DNA of 64,000 nucleotides from CAVQHY01 sp963712465 (GTDB lineage Bacteria > Actinomycetota > Thermoleophilia > Gaiellales > Gaiellaceae), in contig CAVQHY010000004.1 in assembly GCA_963712465.1 (NCBI GenBank), forward strand, positions 744,001 through 808,000. The letters are read 5' to 3'. The notes under the pieces are model-generated. The model made no database searches. It saw only the letters and a program-made list of their open reading frames with translations, and had not been told where the DNA came from. The position numbers and the translations under genes are program-made. Below, in pieces: positions 48,428-56,810 of the stretch (the stretch's first letter is position 1; the number at the start of each line of letters is the position of its first letter).

Positions 48428-49464
48428 CAGTTGGGACTCGTGTTGGTCGCGTGCCAGTCGAGGACGGCCTTGGGGATGGCCCGCAGGTTCTCGATCGACG
48501 TCTGCAAGGGGATCGCACACTCCGGGCCCACCAGCTGCACTCCGGCGGCGAGGTTCTTCCGCACCTCGGCCTCGACCTCCTCCGGCCCCCTGGCGAACAG
48601 GGTCTCGGGGTTGTTGACGTTGCCGACCAGGCTGATCCGCCCGCCCACCGCTTCCATCGACTCGCCCGGCTCGTTCTTCGAGTCGTAGTGGAACGCCGCC
48701 ATGCCGGTCTCCGCGATGTAGCCCATCCGGTCGACCGTGCGGCCGCAGATGTGGAGGATCAGCGGGACGGGGAGGCGCTCGGCGAACTCGACGTGGATGT
48801 CCTGCAGATAGCGGTGGTAGTACTCGCCCGAGACGAGGTCGCCGGTCGCATGATCCGGAAGCGTGAGCGCGTCGGCGCCCGCCTCGATCTGTGCGAGGCC
48901 GAAGACGATCGTCGCCTCCTTCAGGCGCTCGAGGCAGAGGTGCGTCGCCTGCGGGTCGTCCAGGGAGAGGAGCAGGAACGGCTCGACGCCGAAGCAGTGG
49001 TAGCCCAGCGACCACGGCCCCATCGTCTTGCCGATGATCGCGACGGAGTCGCCGAGGTCGCGGCGGAGGATCCGGATCGCCTCGAGGACGCAGCGCGTGT
49101 CCGGGTGGTCGAGGAAGTCGTCCGGGATCCGGATGTCGTCGGGCGTCTCGTAGATCGGCTCGCGCATCTTCACCGTCGGCCAGTTGTCCTTCTGCTCCCA
49201 CTGGATCTTGCAGCCGAGCGCCGAGGACTCCTGGATGATCGAGAAGACGGGCATCACGGAGTCGAAGCCGAGCTCCGTGTGGCCGGTCGCGGCGAGTCGG
49301 GCCATCAGCTCGGGCTCGCGGTTCGCGTCCGGGAACGGCGCATCGACGAGGTCCATCAGCTCGACGGTGGCGACCGACGTCGGGTTCACCACCGGGGTGC
49401 GGTCGACCGGCTCGCGGCGCAGCGCGGCGAGCACCCGCTCGCGGCTCGTCATCGTCTCGGTCAC
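48427..49464 (-). CDS. UroD-family corrinoid methyltransferase
   Basis: Encodes 345 residues. It opens with TSRERVLAALRREPVDRTPV. LILHICGRTVD gives the HxC zinc ligands and LVGPECAIPLQT near the end gives the third Cys, so the MtaA/CmuA-type zinc site is complete, unlike in the protein at 43409. Directly followed by the corrinoid gene, so it is the prime candidate for the substrate:corrinoid methyltransferase, or for a corrinoid:acceptor step. Starts GTG 49464, overlapping the previous gene by 4 nt. Confidence 0.9.
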   Translation of the reverse strand: MTETMTSRERVLAALRREPVDRTPVVNPTSVATVELMDLVDAPFPDANREPELMARLAATGHTELGFDSVMPVFSIIQESSALGCKIQWEQKDNWPTVKMREPIYETPDDIRIPDDFLDHPDTRCVLEAIRILRRDLGDSVAIIGKTMGPWSLGYHCFGVEPFLLLSLDDPQATHLCLERLKEATIVFGLAQIEAGADALTLPDHATGDLVSGEYYHRYLQDIHVEFAERLPVPLILHICGRTVDRMGYIAETGMAAFHYDSKNEPGESMEAVGGRISLVGNVNNPETLFARGPEEVEAEVRKNLAAGVQLVGPECAIPLQTSIENLRAIPKAVLDWHATNTSPN

Positions 49465-50114
49465 GGGATCATGGCTCCTTCCTGCGAGCTCGGCGCGACG
49501 AGCACGCCGCGCGCGGACGCTGCCTCCTCCTCGCGCAGCACGGCGCGGACGTTGAGCGCGCGAGCGAGCAGGAGCCCGACCAGGGCGTCGTGGTCGGTGC
49601 GGCAGGGGAAGAGGACGGTCACGTCGTCTTCCGGGACGAGCTCGGCGAGCTTGGCGAGCCCGTTCGCGGCAGCGGGCGCGCGGCTCGGCTCGTCGTCGGT
49701 CGCACCGTCGGCGCGGACGCGGTACGACCCGTCGCCGAGCGGCTCGACCGTGATCCGCTGGCCCGTACGCCGGTCTTCCGTCTCGAGCCCGCGGGGCTCG
49801 GGTGGAAGCGCCGGGTCGGCCTTGCAGGCCTCGAGGAAGACACGGCGGATCGCAGACTCGTGCCAGCCCGCGCAGCGAAAGCGAACCGCCGCCGGCTCGT
49901 CGTGCACGCGGTCGAGCCCGCCGAGGGCAGCCATCGTCTCGGCGACTCGAGCGGCCCGCTCGTGGGCACCGTCCTTCGAGCTGTACGTGTGCACGAGCGC
50001 CGACCTGCCACCTTCGTGGTCGCGACGGTAGAGGGCGATCGAGATGTCATGGAAGCGGCCGTCCATGGGCACGAGCTCGATGCGGTGGCCGGGTGAGACG
50101 AGCGGCTTGGTCAA
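49461..50114 (-). CDS. Uncharacterised protein, first gene of the corrinoid operon
   Basis: Encodes about 217 residues. The coding pattern (third-position GC) starts at or just after TTG 50114; ATG 50066 is an alternative. It has GHRIELVPMDGRFHDISIALYRR, a middle part with RFRCAGWHESAIRRVFLEACKADP, then LFPCRTDHDALVGLLLARAL. No transmembrane or signal segment. I do not recognise the family. Position and 4-nt overlap with the methyltransferase gene tie it to methyl transfer. Confidence 0.6.
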   Translation of the reverse strand: MTKPLVSPGHRIELVPMDGRFHDISIALYRRDHEGGRSALVHTYSSKDGAHERAARVAETMAALGGLDRVHDEPAAVRFRCAGWHESAIRRVFLEACKADPALPPEPRGLETEDRRTGQRITVEPLGDGSYRVRADGATDDEPSRAPAAANGLAKLAELVPEDDVTVLFPCRTDHDALVGLLLARALNVRAVLREEEAASARGVLVAPSSQEGAMIP

Positions 50115-50124
50115 CTGTTGACCA
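50108..50124. promoter_or_regulatory. Perfect 17-bp palindrome, likely GntR operator
   Basis: TGGTCAACTGTTGACCA has two perfect 8-bp arms around one base. It lies at the start of the corrinoid operon and 25 nt after the GntR gene's stop. The TGGT/ACCA ends fit the operators of FadR-type (FCD) regulators. Confidence 0.65.
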
Positions 50125-50148
50125 TCGTAGGTGGTCGTGGCACGCGAG

Positions 50149-50814
50149 TCAACCGCCGAAGCCGGCGAAGAGGCGCTCCTCGGCGTAGCCGTAGTGGGCC
50201 TCGATCGCCTCGCGGGCCAGCGCGTGGTCGCGCGCGGTGAGCGCGGCGACGATCCGCCGGTGGACCTGGGGATCCATGCCGATTCGGAGCGTCGGGTGTG
50301 ATTCCGCGGCGGTGCGGAGGAGCAGGGCCGTCGTCGAGAGCATCTGCTCGGCCATGGCCGAGAGTCGCGCGTTCGCCGCCAGCGCGACGAGGTCGCGATG
50401 AAACGCGAGGTCGTGCTCGGACGCCGAGAGGTAGCCCGAAGCCGCCGCCCAGGCGCTCTCCATGGCGTCGAGGTGGCGCTCCAGGGCACGGAGCTCGTCG
50501 TCGCTCGCCCGACCGATCACGGCCTTGCTCGCACCGATCTCGAGCGCCTCGCGAACACCGTAGACCTCGGCGAGATCCCGCGCCGTCAGCGTCGAGACGA
50601 TCGTCCCGCGGCGCGGGAGCTCAGCCACCAGCCCCTCACGCGCGAGCTCTCGGATCGCTTCGCGGATCGGCCCGCGGCTCGTCCCGAAGCGCGTGGCGAG
50701 CTCTCGCTCGACGAGCTTCGTCCCGGCCGCCAGCTCCCCCGAGAGGATCGCCGTCCGCATCCGCTCCGCGACGACCTCCCAGAGCTGGGGCGCGTGAACG
50801 TGCTCGGTGCTCAC
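50149..50814 (-). CDS. GntR-family (FadR/FCD type) transcriptional regulator
   Basis: Encodes 221 residues. The winged helix spans about 10-75 (VERELATRFGTSRGPIREAIRELAREGLVAELPRRGTIV). The FCD effector domain follows, with HDLAFHRDLVALAANARL and VHRRIVAALTARD; its His residues suggest a metal and a small organic acid as ligand. GTG start. It sits between the Rieske-operon genes and the corrinoid operon, and probably binds the palindrome at 50108. Confidence 0.92.
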   Translation of the reverse strand: MSTEHVHAPQLWEVVAERMRTAILSGELAAGTKLVERELATRFGTSRGPIREAIRELAREGLVAELPRRGTIVSTLTARDLAEVYGVREALEIGASKAVIGRASDDELRALERHLDAMESAWAAASGYLSASEHDLAFHRDLVALAANARLSAMAEQMLSTTALLLRTAAESHPTLRIGMDPQVHRRIVAALTARDHALAREAIEAHYGYAEERLFAGFGG

Positions 50815-50835
50815 CGGGCCAGTGTAGGCGGGCCG

Positions 50836-51195
50836 CTACAGGGCCACGACGAGCTCGTCCCCCACGACCGTGACCTCGTAAACGGGAAGCTTGCGGTCCG
50901 GGTACGCGAGGCAGCGGCCGGTCGGGATGTGGAACTCCAGCGAGTGCCATGGGCAGATGACGAGCTCGCCGTCGAAGGCCCACTCCCACTCAAAGCCGGT
51001 TTCCTCGTTCGCGATCCAGGTGCCGCCCACCCGCCCTCGGCAGAGGGGTCCGTTCTGGTGGAAGCAGGCGTTCGGCAGGGCATAGAAGGATCCCCGCACG
51101 TTGAAGACGCCGATCTGGCGCCCACCCGCCTCGATCACCCGATGCGTCCCTGGTGGGAGGTCGGACACCTTGCCGGCGGGGAACTGGCCCGTCAT
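50836..51195 (-). CDS. Rieske [2Fe-2S] ferredoxin
   Basis: Encodes 119 residues with Cys44-His46 (ACFHQNGPLC) and Cys81-His84 (VICPWHSLEF), the Rieske ligand set. The spacing between the two pairs is long for a small ferredoxin. No oxygenase alpha subunit is nearby. It may donate electrons to the P450 in the same operon; that link is inference. The ATG overlaps the amidohydrolase stop (ATGA). Confidence 0.9.
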   Translation of the reverse strand: MTGQFPAGKVSDLPPGTHRVIEAGGRQIGVFNVRGSFYALPNACFHQNGPLCRGRVGGTWIANEETGFEWEWAFDGELVICPWHSLEFHIPTGRCLAYPDRKLPVYEVTVVGDELVVAL

Positions 51196-52295
51196 CGCCC
51201 GTCCGTCCCGTACCCGTAGTGCGCGGGAACCTCGATCCCGAGCAGCCGCGCGGCGTTGCCGCCCATCACCTTGCGCTTCGCTTGCTCGGAGAGTGGTATC
51301 TGCAGCACCTTGTCCGGGTGGTCGAAGTCGTGGTGCGGCCAGTCGGAGGCGAAGACGACACAGTTTTCGCCGTCGAAGAGCTCCATCAGGTTCGCCATGT
51401 CGCGCAGGCGCTCGGGCTCCTCGACCGGCTGGGTGGCGAAGAACATGCGCTGCACGTAGTGGCTCGGCCGCTCTGTCAGGAGCGGGACGTCGCGTCGGCG
51501 CTCGAGGTACTCCTTGTCGAGGCGCATCGCGATCCACGGCACCCAGGCGACGCCGCCCTCGGTGAACGCGATCCGCAGGTCAGGAAAGCGAACCGGGACG
51601 CCGGTCTCGAGCATGCTGACCAGGTTGACGAACATGGAGACGCCGTGCGAGAGCACGTGCGCGGCGAACAGCGTGTTGAAGCCGTGCAGGTTGAACGGGT
51701 AGACAGGGCTGATCACCGTCACGGCGTGGAGCACGACCGGGAGCCCGCACTCCTGAGCGGCGTCGTACAGGGGGTCATAACGGCGATTGCCATAGAGCGG
51801 GTCGACCGCCGCGCTCGGCAGGTAGACGGCCTTGACCCGCGGGTGATCCGCATACGTCCGGATCTCAGCGGCCGCGACCTCCGGATCATGGTGCGGCGCG
51901 AGCAGCGCACCCATGAGACCGTTGTCCTCCGCCAGCCAGCGCTCGACCAGCCAGCGGTTGTAGGCGCGGGCGAGGGCGACCGCATACTGCGGCGGCTTGA
52001 TCAGCGCGTGCAGCAGGAAGCAGTCGGGAAAGAGCACGCCGACGTCGACTCCGATCAGGTCGAGGTCGGCCCGAAGCTCCTCCGGCGACGACACCGTGAT
52101 CTTCCGATCGGCCGTCGGGAGCACCGGCCACGGGACGTGGTGCGGTGCGAAGCCGGGGATGTCGAGGTAGCGCCACGGGATCTCGGCCAGATGCTCGAGC
52201 GCCGGGCGCCATGACGGATCGACATAGGGGAGGAGATCCTGGGGCCGCTCGTTCAGATGGACGTCGAGGTCGACCACGAACGTGGCGTCGAGCAT
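51192..52295 (-). CDS. Amidohydrolase-2 family metal-dependent hydrolase or decarboxylase
   Basis: Encodes 367 residues, a TIM-barrel amidohydrolase. VVDLDVHLNE is the first metal strand, LPVVLHAVTV supplies a His, and VFASDWPHHDFDHPDKV the final Asp. The family includes ACMSD- and gamma-resorcylate-type decarboxylases, and hydrolases of ring-derived acids. No signal peptide. Substrate unknown. Confidence 0.88.
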   Translation of the reverse strand: MLDATFVVDLDVHLNERPQDLLPYVDPSWRPALEHLAEIPWRYLDIPGFAPHHVPWPVLPTADRKITVSSPEELRADLDLIGVDVGVLFPDCFLLHALIKPPQYAVALARAYNRWLVERWLAEDNGLMGALLAPHHDPEVAAAEIRTYADHPRVKAVYLPSAAVDPLYGNRRYDPLYDAAQECGLPVVLHAVTVISPVYPFNLHGFNTLFAAHVLSHGVSMFVNLVSMLETGVPVRFPDLRIAFTEGGVAWVPWIAMRLDKEYLERRRDVPLLTERPSHYVQRMFFATQPVEEPERLRDMANLMELFDGENCVVFASDWPHHDFDHPDKVLQIPLSEQAKRKVMGGNAARLLGIEVPAHYGYGTDGR

Positions 52296-52345
52296 GGCCG
52301 AGTGCCTGTGCTCGGCGAGGATGTGCGGCGTGGGCTCGTCGGTGC

Positions 52346-54286
52346 TCAGAGAGCTCGCGCGACCAGCGCGCCCTCGTAGATCGCCTCGAGCGCGCTTCGC
52401 GGCTCATTGCAGTCGCCGATCTCGTGGATCTCGGGCGCGAGCTCGCGTGTGCGGGCGAGCCAGGCGAGGCCGTTCTCGCTCTTTCGGCGCTCGGCATCGA
52501 CGACGACGGCGACGTCGTCGACGTCGCGGGCGAAGAGCGGTCCGATCGCGCCGACGAGCGCGAGGACGACGCGTCCGTCGTCGGCGTGCAGCACCTCCGC
52601 GCTTCGCTCGATCCGGACCGAGGGGCTCTCCGCGATCCGCGTGAGCTGGTCCGGCTGCGTGAGCTCGTCGCCGACGTCCTCCCCGGGTGCGACGACCACT
52701 ACCTCGCGGCCGAGGCCGATCAGCCATTCGGCGATGCCGAGGGCGAGCGTCGAGCCGCCGACGACCACGGCCCGCCCGCTTGAGGGTGGGCCCTCCCGGA
52801 GGAGTGACAACGGATCGAGGACGCGTGCGCCTTTGATCGGAGCCGGTGCGAAGCGGGCACCCGTTGCAAACACCACCGCGTCCGGCTCGATCTCCGCGAT
52901 CACCGCAGCGTCGACCTCCGTGTCGAGTCGGACCTCGACCGGGCTCCGCGCGATCCGGCGGACGGCGTCCTCGACGAAGACGCGCCAACCGGCGCGATGG
53001 GGGAGGAGGGCCGCCGCCCGCGTCAGGCCGCCGAGCGCGTCGTCACGCTCGCAGAGGACGACCTCGTGGCCGCGCTCCGCTGCGACCCGTGCCGCCTCGA
53101 GCCCGGCCGGGCCGCCACCAATTACGAGCACGCGCTTCCGCCGCACGGCCGGCTCGACCGCAAGCTCGCGCTCACGGCCGCAGGCCGGGTTGACGAGGCA
53201 GGTCACGTCCCGCTGTGGCGCGATCTGCCTGATGCAGCCCTGGTTGCAGCCGATGCAGTGGACAATCTCGTCCAGCCGGCCCTCCTTCGCCTTGAGCGGC
53301 CACTGGGGGTCGGTGAGGAACGCCCGTCCGGACGCCGCGAGATCGACGTGGCCGTCGGCGATCGCTCGATCGGCGTCCCGCGGGTCGGTGAAGCGACTGA
53401 CGGCGACGATCGGGATCGAGACACCGCTTTTGATCCGGTCGACGAGCGGGAGCAGGAACCCGGTCGGCACCTCCATCGTCGGGCTGATCACCTGGAAGGA
53501 GGCGTACTGGCCGGCGCTCAGGCTGAGGTACTGAGCCCCGGCAGCCTCCAGCATCTGCGCGTACAGCGCCATGTCGTCGACCGTCAGCCCGCCCTCGAGG
53601 AACTCGCTCGAGCTCATGCGTGCGCCGACGACGATCCCCGGCCGGACGGCCTCGCGCAGCTTTCCGATCAGGCGGACGGCGAAGCGCGCTCTGTTCTCGA
53701 GGGAGCCGCCGTACTCGTCGGTGCGATGGTTGGTGAGCGGCGAGAGGAAGGCGAGCGGCAGGTAGCCGTGCGCGCTATGTAGCTCGACCACGTCGAAGCC
53801 CGCCTCCGAGGCGCGTCTCGCCGCCTCGCCGTAGAGGTCGACGACCTCGTCGATCTCGCCGAGCGTCAACTCGTGCGGTACCTCGTTTGCGACCTGCGGG
53901 CACGGCACGGGCGACGGGGCGATCGGCTGCGAGCCGGTGAGCCCGCTCTCGGTCTGGCGGCCCGCGTGGTGGAGCTCGATCCCGATCCGCGGCCCGTGCG
54001 CCTGCACGCGCGAGACGAGCTCGGTGAGACCGGGCACGCAGCGGTCGTCGTGGATCCCGAGCTGATGGGTCCGGCCGCGACCGCGCGGGTCGACGAACGT
54101 CGACTCGACGTCGATCCAGCCGACGCCACCGCGTGCACACGTCTCGTAATGCGTCAGCGTCCGCTCGGTGACGGTGCCGTCGGGGTTGGCGAAGTTGCGC
54201 TCCATCGGCGCCATGAAGATGCGGTTCTCGACCGTCATCGAGCCGATCTCGATCGGCGAGAAGAGGTGCGCGAGCTCCTCGGTCAT
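52346..54286 (-). CDS. NADH:flavin oxidoreductase, 2,4-dienoyl-CoA reductase type
   Basis: Encodes 646 residues. The N-terminal OYE-type FMN barrel (about 1-365) has VELHSAHGYLPLAFLSPLTNHR. A 4Fe-4S site follows (CIGCNQGCIRQI, then TCLVNPACGRE). The C-terminal FAD/NAD(H) half has VLVIGGGPAGLEAARVAAERG. The layout is that of FadH and of trimethylamine dehydrogenase-like enzymes. It probably reduces an unsaturated or dehalogenates/demethylates a substrate of this pathway; which one is open. Overlaps the M24 gene by 4 nt. Confidence 0.9.
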   Translation of the reverse strand: MTEELAHLFSPIEIGSMTVENRIFMAPMERNFANPDGTVTERTLTHYETCARGGVGWIDVESTFVDPRGRGRTHQLGIHDDRCVPGLTELVSRVQAHGPRIGIELHHAGRQTESGLTGSQPIAPSPVPCPQVANEVPHELTLGEIDEVVDLYGEAARRASEAGFDVVELHSAHGYLPLAFLSPLTNHRTDEYGGSLENRARFAVRLIGKLREAVRPGIVVGARMSSSEFLEGGLTVDDMALYAQMLEAAGAQYLSLSAGQYASFQVISPTMEVPTGFLLPLVDRIKSGVSIPIVAVSRFTDPRDADRAIADGHVDLAASGRAFLTDPQWPLKAKEGRLDEIVHCIGCNQGCIRQIAPQRDVTCLVNPACGRERELAVEPAVRRKRVLVIGGGPAGLEAARVAAERGHEVVLCERDDALGGLTRAAALLPHRAGWRVFVEDAVRRIARSPVEVRLDTEVDAAVIAEIEPDAVVFATGARFAPAPIKGARVLDPLSLLREGPPSSGRAVVVGGSTLALGIAEWLIGLGREVVVVAPGEDVGDELTQPDQLTRIAESPSVRIERSAEVLHADDGRVVLALVGAIGPLFARDVDDVAVVVDAERRKSENGLAWLARTRELAPEIHEIGDCNEPRSALEAIYEGALVARAL

Positions 54287-55542
54287 GCGGGCCTCACTGG
54301 GGCCGAGCGATCCTGGCGGACGAACGGCCGGGCACCGTCGGCGGTGACGAGAGCGGTGATCTCGACCTCGAGCGACGCGACCCCCGGGAGAAAGATCGAG
54401 ACCTCCAGGTTGAGCACCATGTCCGGCTCGAGCGGGAGATCGGCGGCGACGTCGACGCAGTCGTCGGCGATCCGCAGCCCGGTGTCGGGAACGAGAATCG
54501 GGTAGTCGCGAAGCTCGACACCGAGCCCGTGGCCGTGAGGGAAGCAGGCGGTGATGCCGCGACCGGCGAGGAAGTCGGTCATCGCGTGGTGGACGCTCGA
54601 GGCTGCCGTGCCGGGTCGCAGCGCGCCGAGCCCCACGTCCACGATCGCTTCGCGCAGGGCTTCATAGCGGGCCGGAAGGGGCTCTGCGAGATCGCCCATG
54701 GCGACCGTGAGCCCGGCGTCTGAGAAGTACCCGTGGAACAGGCTGCCGTAGTCGAGGCTGAAGATCTCGCCGGGGGAAAGGACGTGGTCCGTGGTCGTCG
54801 AGAGGCCGATCCCGCCGATCGACGGCGAGCAGTGGTCGAGATCGGCGCCTGCGCTCGCGGTGGACGCGCGAAAGACGTCGAGAAGCTCCGAGACCGCCAC
54901 CCCGGCTCTAGCCGCCCGCGCGGCGGTGAGGCCGGCCTGCTCGTTCGCCTGCGCCGACGCTGCGAGCAGCTCGAGCTCGCGCTCCGACTTGACCATCCGC
55001 ACGAGTCGCAGGAGGCTCGTGCAGTCGCGCAGGTCGGCCTGGGGCAGGCTCGCCCGGAGGCGCTCCAACGTGTCGGGTTCCATGCCATCGACCTCGATTC
55101 CGATCCGGCTCGACGCGAGCCCGAGATCCTCGAGGGTGGCGACGAGCGCCTCGCCCGCTCTGGCGCCGGTCGGGTGCTCCTGGGCGGCGTGCAGGCGTGC
55201 GAGCTCCGAGGGGAGGTCGCGCACAGGCACGGCGTCGTCGTGGTCGATCGTGCCCCACACCCGAACGTCCTCGACCGGGCTCGCCAGCGCATCGGGCGCG
55301 AAGAACGCGCCGATCACGAGGGAGGGCGCGCCGTCCCGCGGGAGAATCGCGAACGACTCCTGGGCCCGTCGCGACGAGCCGCCCGGCTGCGTCATCCAGT
55401 CGCGCATGAGCGGCTCCAGCCAGCAGCGGTAACCGGAGAGGTAGTAGACGTTGGCCTGGGACGCGGCGACGATCGCGTCCAGGCCGGCCGTCTCCATGAA
55501 GGCCGCCGCGCGGGGTCCGTTGGCGGGCGAGGGCTTGCTCAC
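54283..55542 (-). CDS. M24-family Xaa-Pro aminopeptidase-like protein
   Basis: Encodes 419 residues. The creatinase-like N-terminal domain (ANVYYLSGYR) is followed by a complete metal site: SLDYGS and FSDAG give two Asp, PHGHGLGVE the His, and LNLEVSI and EVEITALV the two Glu. Unlike the relative at 36012 this is likely catalytically active as a peptidase or related hydrolase. GTG 55542 overlaps the P450 stop. Confidence 0.88.
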   Translation of the reverse strand: MSKPSPANGPRAAAFMETAGLDAIVAASQANVYYLSGYRCWLEPLMRDWMTQPGGSSRRAQESFAILPRDGAPSLVIGAFFAPDALASPVEDVRVWGTIDHDDAVPVRDLPSELARLHAAQEHPTGARAGEALVATLEDLGLASSRIGIEVDGMEPDTLERLRASLPQADLRDCTSLLRLVRMVKSERELELLAASAQANEQAGLTAARAARAGVAVSELLDVFRASTASAGADLDHCSPSIGGIGLSTTTDHVLSPGEIFSLDYGSLFHGYFSDAGLTVAMGDLAEPLPARYEALREAIVDVGLGALRPGTAASSVHHAMTDFLAGRGITACFPHGHGLGVELRDYPILVPDTGLRIADDCVDVAADLPLEPDMVLNLEVSIFLPGVASLEVEITALVTADGARPFVRQDRSAPVRPA

Positions 55543-56810
55543 GTCGAGCCCCCCGTCGTGAGCTGAAGAGAGCGGAGGCAGCGGAGGTTGGTGAGGTGCG
55601 ACCACTCGGGCTGCCAGCCCGGTGCCAGCCTGAGCCCTGGGTAGCGCTCGAAGAGGGTCGAGAGGGCAACCTCGGCTTCGAGGAGGGCGAGGCTCTCACC
55701 GATGCAGAAGTGAGTTCCCTTGCCGAACGCCAGGCTCGGCACGGGCGGCCTCGTCACGTCGAACTCGTCTGGACAGTCGAAGCGGGCTGGATCACGGTTC
55801 GCCGAGCCGACGAGCACCTCCGCGGGTTCGCCAGCCGGGATGGTGACTCCCCCGAGCTCGACGCTCTCGGCGACCACCCGCCGGAGCCGCTGCACGGGAG
55901 ACTCGAAGCGCAAGATCTCGTCGACGGCTCCAGCGAGGCGGCCCGGGTCGCCGACGACGAGGGCCAGCTGCGCCGGATGGGAGAGGAGCAGGTATACGGC
56001 GCTCCCGAGGAAGCCCGTGGTCGTCTCGTGGCCGGCGATGAGAAACAGGACGAGGTTCGCGAGCAGCTCCTCCTCCCCGAGGGCGTCGCCGTCGAGTTCC
56101 GCGTGGACGAGGACGGAGACGACGTCGTCGCACGGCTCGCGGCGGCGACTCTCGATCAGGCGGCGCAGGTACGTCCGGAATTCGGCCAGCGACCCGTCGG
56201 CGTGGCACGCGAACTCGACGGTCAGCTCTCGGTTCGGGTTCGTCCGGTTCATGAACGTGACGACGTCGCTCGACACCCGTTTGAAGAGATCGCGGTCCTC
56301 CCGGGGGACCCCGAGGATGTCCGCGATCATGATCGCCGGCAGCGGGTAGGCGACCGCTGCCACCAGGTCGAACTCGGGTTGGCCCTCGACCTCGGCGAGG
56401 AGCTCGTCGACGATCGCCTCTACGCGAGGCCGGAGGTCTTCGATCGCCTTGGGCAGGAAGCCCGCCTGGAGGAGGCGGCGCAAGCGCGTATGCTCGGGCG
56501 GGTCAGACGTGATCAACGTCGGCGACCGCCCGCGCAGCTCGAGCGTCGGGGCTGCCGCGCGGAGCTCCGGGCGCAGGCGCTCGAAGTACGCGTTCTGGAA
56601 TCCGTAGCTCGAGTAGCTACGCGGTGCTCGCAGCACCCTCTCCGCATCCTGCCAGCGGGACACCAGCCAGCTTCGGGACGGCGCGTGCCAATGAACAGGG
56701 CTCTCCTCTCGCAGCCGTGCGAACGCCGGATACGGATCGTGGTAGTAGGCGTCGCCCTCGAGTAGCGCGTCGAGGTGGGAAGCGACAGGCGGGTGGGCGT
56801 GTGTGCTCAA
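55539..56810 (-). CDS. Cytochrome P450
   Basis: Encodes 423 residues. The I-helix AGHETT, the ExxR motif (DEILRFES) and the haem loop LAFGKGTHFCIGESLALLE are all intact. Soluble bacterial class I P450 by length and lack of an N-terminal anchor. Electrons would come from a ferredoxin, perhaps the Rieske protein of this operon. Start TTG 56810 overlaps the upstream stop (TTGA). It may open an aromatic or O-methyl substrate. Confidence 0.95.
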   Translation of the reverse strand: MSTHAHPPVASHLDALLEGDAYYHDPYPAFARLREESPVHWHAPSRSWLVSRWQDAERVLRAPRSYSSYGFQNAYFERLRPELRAAAPTLELRGRSPTLITSDPPEHTRLRRLLQAGFLPKAIEDLRPRVEAIVDELLAEVEGQPEFDLVAAVAYPLPAIMIADILGVPREDRDLFKRVSSDVVTFMNRTNPNRELTVEFACHADGSLAEFRTYLRRLIESRRREPCDDVVSVLVHAELDGDALGEEELLANLVLFLIAGHETTTGFLGSAVYLLLSHPAQLALVVGDPGRLAGAVDEILRFESPVQRLRRVVAESVELGGVTIPAGEPAEVLVGSANRDPARFDCPDEFDVTRPPVPSLAFGKGTHFCIGESLALLEAEVALSTLFERYPGLRLAPGWQPEWSHLTNLRCLRSLQLTTGGST

